A stretch of DNA of 64,000 nucleotides from the NCBI GenBank assembly GCA_013399855.1, contig VXAY01005799.1:1521102-1585101 (forward strand), read 5' to 3'. This DNA comes from Oxyruncus cristatus. Lineage: Eukaryota; Chordata; Aves; Passeriformes; Cotingidae. Positions 12,301-48,081 of the stretch are shown here, in pieces. A program made the translations under genes and the position numbers. Below the pieces are notes generated by a model. The model was not told the DNA's origin. It did no database searches and saw only the letters and a program-made list of their open reading frames with translations. Position 1 is the stretch's first letter; each line of letters starts with the position of its first letter.

Positions 12301-14897
12301 AGTGGCCAGACACAAACTGCAGTTAATGGCCTAAAATAAACAAACTTAGATTGTTTTTCTCTAGTCTCTCCCCTGATAGTAATTTCAAGTGTTACTTTTA
12401 GCAACTCCAGCGTATGAAAGGAGCTTTGGTGAGAGAGTTCTGTTGTTGTGAACTGATCTCCCTGCCGAGCTGAGAGCTGAATGCTGCTCCTGACTGCCCA
12501 GGCTGTTTGCTCCTTGGGGCTCCCGGTGTGTGTTATCAGCTCCCCAGACTCACGGAAAGCAGATTCCTGTGGCTGTGTGTTGCCTCCAGGATGCTCATGT
12601 TGCTCTTCTTTTGCTGTTCAGAGATTCGTTGCTTGTTGTTGACAGGAGGGCAGGGTCTGACGCTGGTGACTCGATCCGAAGGAGATGGTGGTGAATGCAA
12701 AGACTGAGGGAGCTGCTTTAACAAGTGACGAGCTGAAAGTGTCTTTGCTGCTGTTGCAAGTGATACAGTGGAGATGACATTATCTATAAAAAGAAATTAA
12801 ACTAATTCAGAGCCCTACAGGAAAAGTAAAGAAGCCAAACCAGGAAACCTATGCCCATGGTCTTCAAAATGCCATCCAGCTGGGATTGGCACATTTAGTC
12901 TTTCCTCCCCCCACCCCGATTTTACTTGAAATTCAAAAGATAAAAAAAGATTAAGTGTAACTTTTCAAGTTCAGGAACACTTATTTGGCACAGTTGTGTT
13001 CTCCAAAGATATTGGAGAATACAGTGCTACAGACACCTAATTTTGCCCAATTTTTTAATTTCAGTAGCCTATTAAAAATAAGCAAACAAAAAAGGTCTGT
13101 GGAATTCATTACTCGGGATGTTCCTAAGGGTGAGACTGACAGATATAACTTAGACTGAGAAATTAATTTTACAGCCTGGCTTGTAGTCTTCAAATGGAGC
13201 ATTTCCACCACTGATGGTCCCTGCTAAAGTTCCTTTTTCAACATTCCCAAACCCGTCCTGTGCCGTGCAAACTGGAGAGAGGAATAACAGATGAGTTTCG
13301 CAAGTGAAGTTGGCAGATCTGACAGCACATGCGTGCAGTGGAGATCTGCTGAGGCAAGAGGATGCTGGATTGAGCCCATTTAAAATATTTTTAGACTCAG
13401 AGTTTTCCAGGGCAATAGGACTTTTGGTTTTAGTTATGAATTTTGTAAATCTCTAAATATGTTTATGGCTCTTTTTCCTCCTCTTGCCAAAGCTGGGACT
13501 TCCTACTACAAAGCCTTGTCCAAGACAAATAACCTGGGTCACAGATGTCAGACTGACAGTTCCTCCTCTGCCATCTCACACGCTGCTGTGTTTTGCTTTG
13601 ATGGATGTTGTTGCTACCTTTCATGCCTAAATAACCTAATTCAAATCTTTTGGTAGGTTGTCATGCATTTGAAGTAAGTAATTGTATTCTGAGGTTGAAA
13701 ATGGATGGCAGGCAGGGTGCCCTTCCCTAGAGAGACCCCCCTCTCTGCCATCATGGGGCTTGGGCTGTGTTTGGAGAGGGTTTCAGGAGAGCCTCTTCTG
13801 ATCCCCAAACAGCCCAAGATTGTAGTTACAGATTCTGTTTCAGACCTTTCTGTGCCATTATATGTTGTGACGTTGAATCAAACTTCAAATAACATGGTTG
13901 GATGGGCAAGAGATGGCAAGAAAAACCACTTAAAACCTTAAGCTTTTAGTAACCCCGAACCTTTGACAACGTGTTCGTTGACAAAACAGCCAATTAGTCA
14001 GGAAGTGAAAAATTACCCTGAACTTGTTCGGAAGCCACGGTAGAACTAAAACATGGGAAAAGTCTGATGGAGAATGTGTACTGCCTGGGAGCACAAGAGC
14101 TTTTTGCACAGTACTCACAGAGTCTAGTGGTCGTCCCTTCCAAATCCTTTTAAATCCTCTCTCTTTAATTAAAAAAAAAGAAGTCACTGAGGCAGCGAGA
14201 CAGACATACTAGAAAATGCATTTCAGTGGAGAGTCATGAATGTTTAAAGTGGCTGAAGGCAGCCGGGCACAGCAGCCAGTGTGGGTTTGCAATACTGAAA
14301 ACAGTGTCTGTATATATTGATGTCGGGGAAGAAATTCTTGGGGAGAAACTTGTTTAAATGTCACTGTCAAGGGCTGCTGAAATTTTAGTCAGAGCATTTG
14401 TTCTCAAAAAGGTCCTAATGCTTTGAAACTGAAACCTCGTGTAAACACGGGGAAAATGTGACTCTCAGAGACCTATTTGCATTGTGTTACTTGTAAGAAT
14501 TACTCAATTTGTTTATTTACAAGCAGAGGCTTAGGATCCATGTTGCCTTCCTCTGTCATCTCCCTAATTCCCGGGATATGCATTAGCCTGAGCTGCAGAG
14601 CAGGGAACAGCTGGTAGAGCCAACGTGCTTGGCTCTGCCTCATGGACTGATGAAAAGTGCAAGCCACCAAAACAGCAGAGCCCATGTTACTGCAGGGCAG
14701 TTTCTCCTCCAGTCTCCTTTTTCACATTTTACTTATTGCCACCCCAGGGACTGCCACTACTTCCAGCCTGTTCCATGCCTGTGCCTGTGGCCTCCCGGTG
14801 CTGGCGAAGACCCTTCTGGTGGCAGTGGCACCTTGCTGGCTGTGCCCCCACCCCAGCCGTGGTGAGCTGTTGGGCTGCAGCTCAGGTCCACCTGCAG

Positions 14898-14918
14898 TAT
14901 CCCATATTCTATGGGATA
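14898..14918. repeat. Perfect 9-base inverted repeat
   Basis: TATCCCATA and TATGGGATA are perfect inverted copies separated by TTC. The hairpin is short, intronic and AT-rich, and I assign it no function. Confidence 0.8.
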
Positions 14919-17900
14919 TGAATCATAGCAGCAAGGAAACTGGGGCACTGCAGCTATTCTGGTGAAGCTGAAGGGTGCTGGGGAAGGAATGTCCCTGGTC
15001 TTGGTTTCTTGGACGTTGTGGCTGCTTGCCATGGTGGCTGTGGAGCACCGGGAGCCTGGCAGGTAAGGCAGTGGACACCAGGGAGCGGGATGTGGGAAGT
15101 CTCTGGGAGTCTGGGATCTGCAGAGCTTTAGTGCTGGGATGGTGAGGAGCCCAGCATGGCACTGACTGCACTGTGTGGTGGAGGAGGTAGAACTGTGATT
15201 CTCTTTTGGAGAATGTGATGTCATTTCAGGCATAGATCCAGAATTTTGCTTAAACCAGCTCTTTCTCTGGAAAAATGACATTGCAGATGGTGAGTGTCAT
15301 TTCAGTGTAATGTAATCCTGTTATTAATTTAGTTAATTCTTCAACTGTAAATGAATGCAGCCTGGGTTAGGAATATCAGATGGTTTTGAGTGTGGATGTC
15401 AGATTATGACTGCAAAGTAGCTTCAAGTTGCCATTGTCCAATGTAGCCAGAGAATGCCTTTGTCAGGATGTCACAAGCCAGAAATGAGTTTAGCATTTCA
15501 CAGACATTGAGAATCCAGTGGTAGTTTCTGCCTTGTCTCACGTGAATACTTTGCTATTCATTATTTATGTATTATCCAATCTGTGACTTATTTTTTTTCA
15601 AGACACCTGCCAAGAAATGCACCCTTTAAGATGTTTTATTTTCTGTAGTGCTCAGATTTATAGGCAATTCAGTTTTGGATATTTCTGACTGGTTGAACAG
15701 GAAAAACATTAAACTGTTCATATGTCAGTTTGTTATTTAAGTGTCAACAGGCAGTTCTTAAATCTTTTTGCGCTCGGTCTGTCTCTAGTCAGTCCTGCAT
15801 CCTGACACCCACACCAAGAGGTGAAGGCACCTTCAAAATGATTTCCTTAGAGACCCTCTGTAGCCGTGGCAGTGCTGGGGGTGGTGCAGGTGTCAGGGAA
15901 TGTGAGACAGATAAAAATCTGGAGGGAGATTTATGTAAAATACCACTGGTCTGGGCCCTGAAGACCACCTGGTGAGTGTGGTGCTGTCTTCCTATCCTCA
16001 GTAGTCAGCAGTAGGTTAAATCCCAAGGCAGAAGGATTTATATTCTTTCTAAAACTATATTCTTTCTTATACAATTCAATAACTGCACTTATTTCTACTA
16101 ATGGCATTTCTTTCTGAGACTGGCTGGTGTGATTCTATCTAAAATAGAGCATTTTCTTCTTCAGATGATTGTGTATGTGCTCACACAGTGCCTCTGTTGT
16201 TCCTTTTTTTAACCTTCCTGTTAGGCTGGTAATGATTTCCCCTTAGACCATCTTTTCTTCACCCTCTTTCCAGGAGCTAAAAATACGAGCTACACTCTGT
16301 CATCCTTGTTTCTTTTTACCTTAATACATTAATCTAGATTAAGCAATTGCTTGGCTTTGATTGTTCACCTCCTTTAATTGCTGTGCCAGTGTAATTTCTT
16401 TTGGCTGTTTTTCTGGTCCTTACTCCCCTGTTGGAGGGGAGTCCACGTTTTCACCCCTTTTCAGTTGCCTCTCTGGCCTGAGGGTCCTCCAGTTCTCCAT
16501 CTGTGCCTTGGCACAGCTGGATTCTCTCCAGGAGCTCTCCCAGTCCCTTGCTTCCCACTGCCAAGGGGGCAGCTGCTCCGCTTTCCTAGTGCTGTCAGAG
16601 TTGTCAGAGCTCTGGATGCTAGAAGGTGACTTTGGTTCCTCCGTTCTGGTGGCTACAGGTTCCAGATCTGTTTATCAAGAGTGCGCCTGCCCTGTCTTTG
16701 GCACTTCAACCTGGCTGTTGGGGCTGCCTGGCAGAGGCTGCTCCCAAGAGATCCCCGAGCACAGGAGCCTTTCCTTGAGACTCTGTGAGAACTGAACAGG
16801 CAGGAGTAATCCCAGACTCAAGTATGTGTTGTATGAAGTATAGGAGTTCACCAGAGGAAGTACCTTTCCAGCTTTTAACTGTAGTGTTGCTTTGTAATTA
16901 TTCATTTGGCTGGAAAATTCCAGCCTTCTAAAGGCTAACCCAGATGCAATTTTGCCAGGAAATGCATTACATGGAAAATAATGAAACTCCTATGAATACA
17001 CAGTCTCCAGGTGAAATTGGATGCTGAGCATATTGTTGGAAGCAGTCTGAGCCTTATTAAATATGTATCCCAGTGTTAGGGCAGCACTGCTTTTCCAGAG
17101 TGCTGCTGGGGCTGAGAGTGGCCAGGATTTCTCTTCCTGTGGTGGGGAAGGAGAAGTTCTGTGCAGTGGTCAGGGAGATGGGATTTGAACTGGGGAATAT
17201 CTGCACAGGGAGCAGGTCAGCCATGCTTTGCAGATTTCTCTGCCCTGTGCTCCTCTCTGAATCCTCATGAATTGTATTTCTTATCTGTTCCCCTCAGTTT
17301 GTTGATACTTTTAACATGAGGGAAAACTATTTTGATATTTCTCTGTCAGTTATTTTGACATTAATCAACACTGCAGATCTTGTTTTGTTTGGTGTCTGGG
17401 TACATCATAAAGAGAGTTGCTGAAAGAGTTCAATTACAATATCAGCATCTCTGCCAAATGTATTGAGCTGTTCTGAAAAGCGGCTTGTCTTTTCTGACCC
17501 AGATACACAGTTTCCAACTGTGGGAGATGCTGCCAGAAAGACTCTTGGCAGAAGGCCAGCAATAAAATTATACTGCAGAAAAAACACAACATATTTTCAG
17601 CAGCACTTTGTGTGGTGTGACGAAAAATTACCTGTCTCCTGAATGCAAAGCAGAGGCTAAAATAAACTTCCAATTTGAAGTTGCAAGCCTCTCATTCTGA
17701 CTTTTGAAGGTCACAAAAAAGGATATAAATTCCATTTTTTTCTGTTACTGTGCCTGATACACCTCGGGCTGTGTTAGATACTCACTGGTTTGTTATTAGC
17801 AACCTTGCTGCTCTGTTAGTACAAGCTCAGCCTGCTCTTGGGGTGGTGCACACTGCAAACTGGGCAGATACTGGTGTCAGGGTAGATTAGGAGGGTGGAG

Positions 17901-19854
17901 GGTGTTTTTAATGCTTCATCTGAACATTTTTAGCAGTGCCTTCTCGATGGAGCATTAAAAACCAATTTTCATGGTGTTCTACTTGGCCTGGCCAGGAGCC
18001 TGAACAGCAGCTGACTGAAGTGAGGGTTTGGAGCACTGGTGTCCAGTGACCCCAATTCCCTCTTCCCTATTGCACCAGGAACCCTTCCGTGCAAGGTGCT
18101 GCTCCAGGGGGACACTGGAATGCCAAACATAGTTCATGTCTCCTTTCCAGAAGCTTGTGGCTCCCTGATTTTGGTATTTCAGTCCCCATGGAGTGCAAGT
18201 ACCTGTTTCTCTTGCCTTCTCACTCTGTTCACAGGCACTCCCAAGCAGCTGAGCATATTCATCACCCCTGGCTGTTTAACTGCCTGTCCCTGGGGAATGC
18301 AGCTGCAGATGCAGGAATATCTCCTACTACAAAAGCCTCATCTGAAATTCTTTTCGTTTGTCTTGTGCCAAAGCATAAACTTCCTCTGTGAAGGATGGGA
18401 TGTTTAATGGAACTGTTGCTACACTGTCATGGTGTTTTAATAACATTTCTAATGTGTCAAATCCCCAGTGATTTTAAACCGCGCTGCAGACTCCGCTTGG
18501 CTCCGCCGTGACCTGGTTTGGAGACAGCCACTGTTTACTCTTGTTTTACACTTCAGGGCCACATGATGCAGAGAAAAAGGGACTTTTTCAAGGTCACTGA
18601 GGTCTGGGTTGGTGCAAGGAGCTTTGGGTAGAAGTTTCCTTGCAAGTGTGGTGGCAGCCCCTGGGTAAGAGAGCCACGTTTTAACTCTGTGCTTTTGAGA
18701 CTGGGCATCAGCTGTAACTTCCCTGAGGATGCAGGAACAAATATCCTGCTATAGCCTGGTAGTGGAATGAGGCTGTTGGATTTATGGAATTGCTGCTCAC
18801 TTCACATAATGCTTTCTGATGTATTTGGTGCTGAGCTATGTTGTGCTGCCTTATTCCATATGGTTGGAGCAGATTTGATTTTGGTTTTCCTTAATTTAAT
18901 TCTGCATGCTGTCAGATGTACTTTGTTCTGTATATTGTGTCTGCACTTTTATAGTAAACTCCCTCCTGTTTAGTGCTTTTGTTGAAAATATTCTCTCAAA
19001 GTCTGAACTAAATTAGGGTTTCACTCCTGTGCGTGTTTCTGAAATATTCGTAGGATGTTAATGACTGGGAAGACATATCAGCTTCAACTCAACTTCCAGA
19101 GGGTTTTTTCCCAGCTTTCTGAATTTGATAATAAAGATCCCTTTGTAGTTCAGCTGTCTGTGCCCTGACCCCAGCCATGCCCTGCTAAGAAAAAGGGCAG
19201 GTGAAACCAAACACATAAATACTTTCATCCAACAACTTCTACTTGTCACTGAAAACTGAACCTGTCTTGAAAACAAGAGAACAGGTTATTGCCTGCTTAA
19301 GGCAGGGTATGGAGAGGTGGTGGTGTTCAGCAGCAGCAGTTGAACCCCCATCATAGCTGTGAAACACTTACTTTTGGTCTGTTCTGCATTTTCCAACACT
19401 GAAAAGCACTGGGCACATCCTGAACTGCCCCCTGAGGAGTGCCTGTTTCCAGAGCTCCTGGTGTCTCCTGCAGACTTGCCCTCTGGACAACAGCCTGCTC
19501 AGCATTTACTGAGCACCCGAATTTGCCCAGCCAGCTCTCTCTGCCCATCTGCTTCCAGTGCCCTGTGTGAGCTGATAAGCAGCAGCTTACACTAGTCTGG
19601 GGAGGGAAGCCAGGCTGGTGCTGCTCCCATCACAGACACTGCACTGGGCATGTGCTGGAGTCAGCAACACATTCCAGGGCCCTTCTCTCTGCCTGGAATT
19701 GGCCACTAACAGAAAATGTGAAGTGTGGATTTAGCAGGGAAGAAGAGTAGGTGAAAATAGCTGGAATTGAGTTGGGAGAGAGAATAATTTGAAATAGATG
19801 ATCTAGAAACATGTCTCATAGAAGTCTCTCTAGTATTCTATCTGCTGACTCAAA

Positions 19855-19889
19855 CTACTATTATTATTGTTATCGTTATTATTGTTATG
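19855..19889. repeat. Imperfect TTA/ATT microsatellite
   Basis: About 35 bases of TTA, TTG and TTATCG units. A simple sequence repeat in the presumed 5' intron. Confidence 0.85.
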
Positions 19890-21582
19890 CAAAACAAAAA
19901 GACCTTGCAAAGAGTCTGGTTGGTTCTGGAGATGGTGAAAGGCTGTGGAGTGTGGAGAAGCTTGACAAGCTCACAGAACAAACAGTGCCAAAGCACTGAT
20001 CTTTGCTCGTTTTCCCTCCCAGCTGCCCCTGCCTGGCTTTCAGGATCTCTTAAGAGAAGAGGCTGGTCCTGTGAAAGAACATCCATCCCCTTCTGTGATT
20101 GCTTCTGGGAAGCAATTTGGTAGAGTGTTAATACACCTTGGTGGGTACAGAGCTCCGTGATGAGAAGTGGGGGCAGTCAGGGTTTTCATTAGCTTGCTTT
20201 TCCCAAGTATTTTTAGTAAGACTGCACTTAACTCTCTTGGGGTTTCTTCCTTGGCAGCTGCAGCTGCTGGAGCAGGCAGGCCTCTGCACAGTGTTCTTGT
20301 CTGGCTGCTTTTTGTTTCACCCAATTCTGCACCCTAAATTCAGGGCTGTGCAATACAAACAACTACCAGGCATTTGCTGGTCCTGTAAACCTGCTTAATT
20401 TCTTCCCAACTAGGGAAATAGGGAAGTAGGATTTGTTGTTGCCTTTTCCCCTGTTAAGTTCAAATCCCTACAGGACGCAACATTTTAATTATTCCCTGTC
20501 ACACCGCAGTCGAAGCATCTCCTCAGCTTTCAAGTCATCTCACCTACTCCTCTGCTGTTGCCAAACATGCTTTTAATCTCTAACAATGTCAGGATTCTCT
20601 GACACACAATATGCAAGATATTGCTGGTGAAGGGGGTCGGCATACGGGAGAAAAGGAAAACATTTGAGTGCGTGTGTCAGGCTGCACAAATCTACTGACT
20701 GGGTTTCCAATTGCTTCAAAAGCTTGCTGGAGAGCTGATGCAACAGTATGTGCAGTGAAAGGAAAGCAGGAATTTTCTGCAAGGGCTGGAGTGTCTTGCT
20801 GTGCAGTGAGCTTATGCTTTCCTCTCTCACATTACCTGCTCTGTTTTTCTGCTCTTCTCTCTCACAGAGCATTTATTTGCAGTTTTCTGCTGCCAGTGCT
20901 GGAGGTTGTTTCCCAGTTTAGTACAAGAAGGCTGCTCTCACAGGATCTTTTCTGTGCTGAGTGCTGGGAGAGGCAGTGTACGGGCAGCACAGGCGGTGTG
21001 GGTGATTTCAGCTGAGCTGCTCGCAGGTCTGACGTCTGCAGTTTGGGAGAATATGCTTGTCTTTCTTTAAATAACAACTTGCAGTTATTGCCACCTGAAG
21101 CCTTGGTTCTTGTGCAGCATCTGACACAGGATCGAGGGCTGCGCTGGGGATTTCAACAGATAATTACTTTTTGATAATTAAATATGGTGTGTTTGCTAAT
21201 GTGCATGTGACATAGAGACTTCTTGAGCTGGTTTCACATGGAGCATGTTTGCAGTGCTGGATTCCCTGCCCTCCTCATCCCAGGAACTGGGATTGCCAGG
21301 TGGCTGACAGAGCTCCCTGAGATCAGCTCTGGCACGGGGCAGTCGTTCCATACGTGTGGGCACATCACAGGAAGTTGCTTTCCCCAGTGACTGCTGCTGG
21401 TTGGGCAGTAACTGGATCAGTGGCTGCTCCCACCTCCAAGCCTGTGTGCTCTGTGCAGTGCTGGACTCGATGTGCTGCATCGAGCCCTTCTGGAATTCTC
21501 ATACCCTTGCTGCTGCTTTCAAGCTGTTTCTCTCTTTTTGCAGGTGAATTAGACAAAGTGACTCCCAGAGCATCTTGGCTGT

Positions 21583-21594
21583 ATGAACTCTTGA
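21583..21594 (+). promoter_or_regulatory. Minimal upstream ORF 1 (Met-Asn-Ser-stop)
   Basis: ATG AAC TCT TGA lies in the STRBP 5' UTR exon. It encodes only three residues. Such minimal uORFs can slow or divert scanning ribosomes; any effect here is inferred. Confidence 0.6.
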
Positions 21595-21617
21595 GCTGTC
21601 AAGGGACTGAGAGGCTT

Positions 21618-21710
21618 ATGAAGAGGTTCTGTCAGGCAAAACAGTGCTTAGCAAAGACACCAAGGAGGAGGGAAAAGGAGAAAGGGAGGGAGAGAGAGCT
21701 GAAACACTAA
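21618..21710 (+). promoter_or_regulatory. Upstream ORF 2, 30 codons, ends 6 bases before the STRBP start
   Basis: This ORF starts MKRFCQAKQCLAK and becomes Arg/Lys/Glu-rich (codons for RRREKEKGRE) before TAA at 21708-21710. Only CAAACC separates its stop from the STRBP ATG at 21717. The close spacing is unfavourable for conventional reinitiation, so translation of uORF2 would be expected to reduce STRBP output unless ribosomes scan past it. Confidence 0.6.
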
Positions 21711-21716
21711 CAAACC

Positions 21717-45299
<23,583 letters not shown>

Positions 45300-45643
45300 C
45301 AAATGGCAGAAGCTAATTCCTATTGATTGAACAACACAGTACAATACAGAATGTTAGAAGAAAAAAAGCCTTTTTATCCTGTTTTCTTTGAACACATACT
45401 TGAGCAAAGTCATTTGTAAAGAAACATCTTTTTCCTACTTTTTGATTTTAACAAAATGCAAATTTAGTTCTCTAAAACTTGAAAAAAATGTTCTGTGAAA
45501 TGTTACCTCATTTTCAAATAACTTATACCAGCCTTCTGTTATAGGGAAGAACTAGAAGCTTAAATCTTATGTTTTAAATGAAGTATCCGATTATGTAAAA
45601 TTAAATTTGTGAAGGATGTATAGAATATAAAACACTGATCACA

Positions 45644-45649
45644 AATAAA
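45644..45649 (+). terminator. Poly(A) signal AATAAA, proximal 1
   Basis: AATAAA followed directly by a GT/T-rich run (TGTTTTGTTGT at 45651-45661). Predicted cleavage at about 45665. Confidence 0.65.
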
Positions 45650-45849
45650 CTGTTTTGTTGTAACACAAGAGTACTGCCTGTTTCCTAATGCAGTCACACA
45701 GACTCAGTTAATGACCTGTATTTGCTGTAGGGTTATTAAATGCAGGGCATAGTTCTTTAAAAAACAAAAATAAAAATTAAAAAAAACCCCAAACCCACAC
45801 GATAGAAACTTTACAGTTAACATTTAACTTTGTAAATATTATGGTGTGT

Positions 45850-45855
45850 AATAAA
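45850..45855 (+). terminator. Poly(A) signal AATAAA, proximal 2
   Basis: AATAAA in GTGTAATAAACTTAG, with a T-rich region downstream at about 45880-45900. Confidence 0.6.
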
Positions 45856-48049
45856 CTTAGTAAAATCTGGGTTAAAATATTGGTTTATCTTATTTTTTAT
45901 AGTTAAGCATCAGTACCTGAGTTCCTTATAGATCAGCATACTGTAACTGTGATTTTAGACACAGTCTTAATTATCCAAGAAGACTTTTCACTCATACACA
46001 AAATGCTGAAAAACAAAAAAAACAAAGGGAATTAATCTTAGGCTGTCTCTGTATAAGGCTGCATTCTGTGAAACAAGTATTAAACAAAGGAAGTTCCCAC
46101 AGAAGGATTTGTTATGCAATTCCAGGGATACACATTACACCCGTATTGCCCAGAGAAAGGACAACAATAATGTTACAATCAGGTTCCTGAGAGCTCAAAA
46201 GCTGCTTGTTTTCCTTTCTTTTCTGTTTTTACCAAAAAAAAAAAAGAGAAAAAAAGAAAAACAATTGTACTTGTTCTTGTGGCCTTCTTCACTTTTGAGA
46301 TTGTCTGCCCACCCTTGATTTTCCATCCACCATTTCTACAGAAAGCATTTTAGTTGTCAATTGTCTATTAAACCAAAGGTTCTCCTTTTCCCCCCTTACA
46401 TTTATAAGAATCTAAAGCAGCAACAAGGTCCCCATGAAAACTTGCTATTTAATTGTCCCAGTTCTTGTTGAGTGCTGCTGTGAAAAGTGACACACTTCAG
46501 CCATAGGCCAGTACTTTCCAAGAGTTGGTGCTCAAACCCAAAGAATCCTCTTTTCCATGAGGAGTGTGTGCACCTGTCTGAAATTCCAGGACAGGCCCCA
46601 GCTCCACGACTGGAGTCTCCATGGATTGTGGACTGCTGTGGGCTCTGATGAGGGATTCCAGTGGTCTTTATTAAGGTATCACCCCACGAATCAGCAGCGT
46701 TGTTGGATGCACTCTCTCCTCAGCCCTCACCCGTTGCTTTTCCATAGGCTGGCTTTAGTTCCTGCTCTTCCAAAGATTTGCCTTTATCCCCTGTTCTCTA
46801 ACAGACTCTGCTGCTGAGGCAGGGGGAGCTTTGTATGTGACAAGGGTGTAAAACCAGTGCTTAAAGCAACCTAAAGTTCCTCCTCCCCCACACTCCCTTA
46901 GAGGGAAAGAAATATTAGAAAAGCTGAATAAGGGGTGGCTTATAGAACAAGCTGCTTTCCTTGGAATTAACTGCAGCTGTTATTCTTAAGCTAAGTATTT
47001 GTGCTTAGGAATGTGTTTCCATTTCAATGGGTTTCCTTCTGCCGGAGCTCTCCTTCCCTTGGTGCTGGTGGTACTTTAATAAGATGTAGATTCCTGGCCA
47101 GGAGGAGTGAGCCTGGTGTGTCCCCTCCGTGGCAGCGTGGGCAGAGCAGGGCCTGGGGATGGACCCAAATTGAGGTGCTCAGAAATCACTGATCTGGTTT
47201 GCTGGCCTATGGATGAAAGGAAGCCATCACGGAGCAGAAAAAGCATGGCTGATCAGAGCCCATTTTTGTTAATCAAATATTCATTAAAGGAATCTTTCCT
47301 CCACACACATTTCCCCTCCTCCCCCCCTTTTGGAGTTCCCCTAATTGGCAACTGTTTGTAGTTTTGGTTGTTTTTTTTTTTCCCTGAATGCCCAGCTTTG
47401 TAAAATTTCAAACAAAATATTCTGTGAACCAATTCTATACAATGAACATTCATAAGCCAAAAACTTGTTCTTATTTCAAAGACAAGAAGGGCGCTATGCT
47501 CTTTTCCAACATGATGGCAGTCATTTCAGATGATTTATAGAAGTCATTTTTATTTTTTGTCATTTGTTGGGAGTTACTAACCACATTGTAAACTTGCCCC
47601 CTTGCTGCATATTTTACATTTCTCTGCTTTACTGAAAATATGAATGAGCTGTCAGTTCTTTGTTTAGAAAGTGGTAACCTTGGAAGTGTTAGATGTTTCA
47701 ATACCTTCAAAGAATTCAAAGTGCCCGTTTTACAATGAAAATTCCACTTGCAGCTGAAAGAGCAGAGAAATTTAAATGGAGCTTTAGCCTCAGCCAGTCT
47801 CAGCAATTAACGTGAGGTTTTTGCTTCTCTGCTCTTCTCCCACTGTAGGTGGTTTTTTCATTGACAGTCCCTATTGCCAGCCTCTCAGCATCGCACCTTT
47901 TATTATTCACTTGGGCCCTCAAGATTTCTTCTCTGACTTCTAGAACCATCAGGTTGTGTGGCTCCAAATGGCATTTTGTACATGTCTTAAAAGCAAGAAA
48001 AAACATGGCTCGTTTTGAGGTTTCTCAACTTCAGACATGGAATCTGAGC

Positions 48050-48081
48050 TTTTTTCCTTTTTGTTTTTTTTTTTTTTTCCC
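48050..48081. repeat. T-rich homopolymer tract
   Basis: A pyrimidine run interrupted by one G, with 17 or so consecutive T. Simple repeat. Confidence 0.9.

Larger units (their letters stand above)
9373..21543. other. Non-coding stretch, probable STRBP 5' intron (part 2)
   Basis: No coding exon that I can recognise. It contains a T-run near 11780-11793, a perfect inverted repeat at 14898-14918 and a TTA/ATT microsatellite at 19855-19889. Small CpG clusters at about 12658-12680 and 18478-18512 could belong to untranslated exons of STRBP, but neither has a convincing acceptor and donor pair. Transcript data would be needed to place the 5' UTR exons. Confidence 0.5.
45300..45870 (+). other. STRBP: STRBP proximal 3' UTR
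   Basis: AT-rich sequence after the stop codon. It contains two canonical poly(A) signals and a Pumilio-type element TGTAAATA (45831-45838) twelve bases before the second one. Transcripts ending here would have 3' UTRs of about 0.36 to 0.58 kb. Confidence 0.75.

Noticed and set aside
15000..15062. Possible 5' UTR exon with strong donor GGCAG/GTAAGG at 15062
   Set aside because: The only nearby acceptor is weak and there is no way to tie it to STRBP without transcript data.
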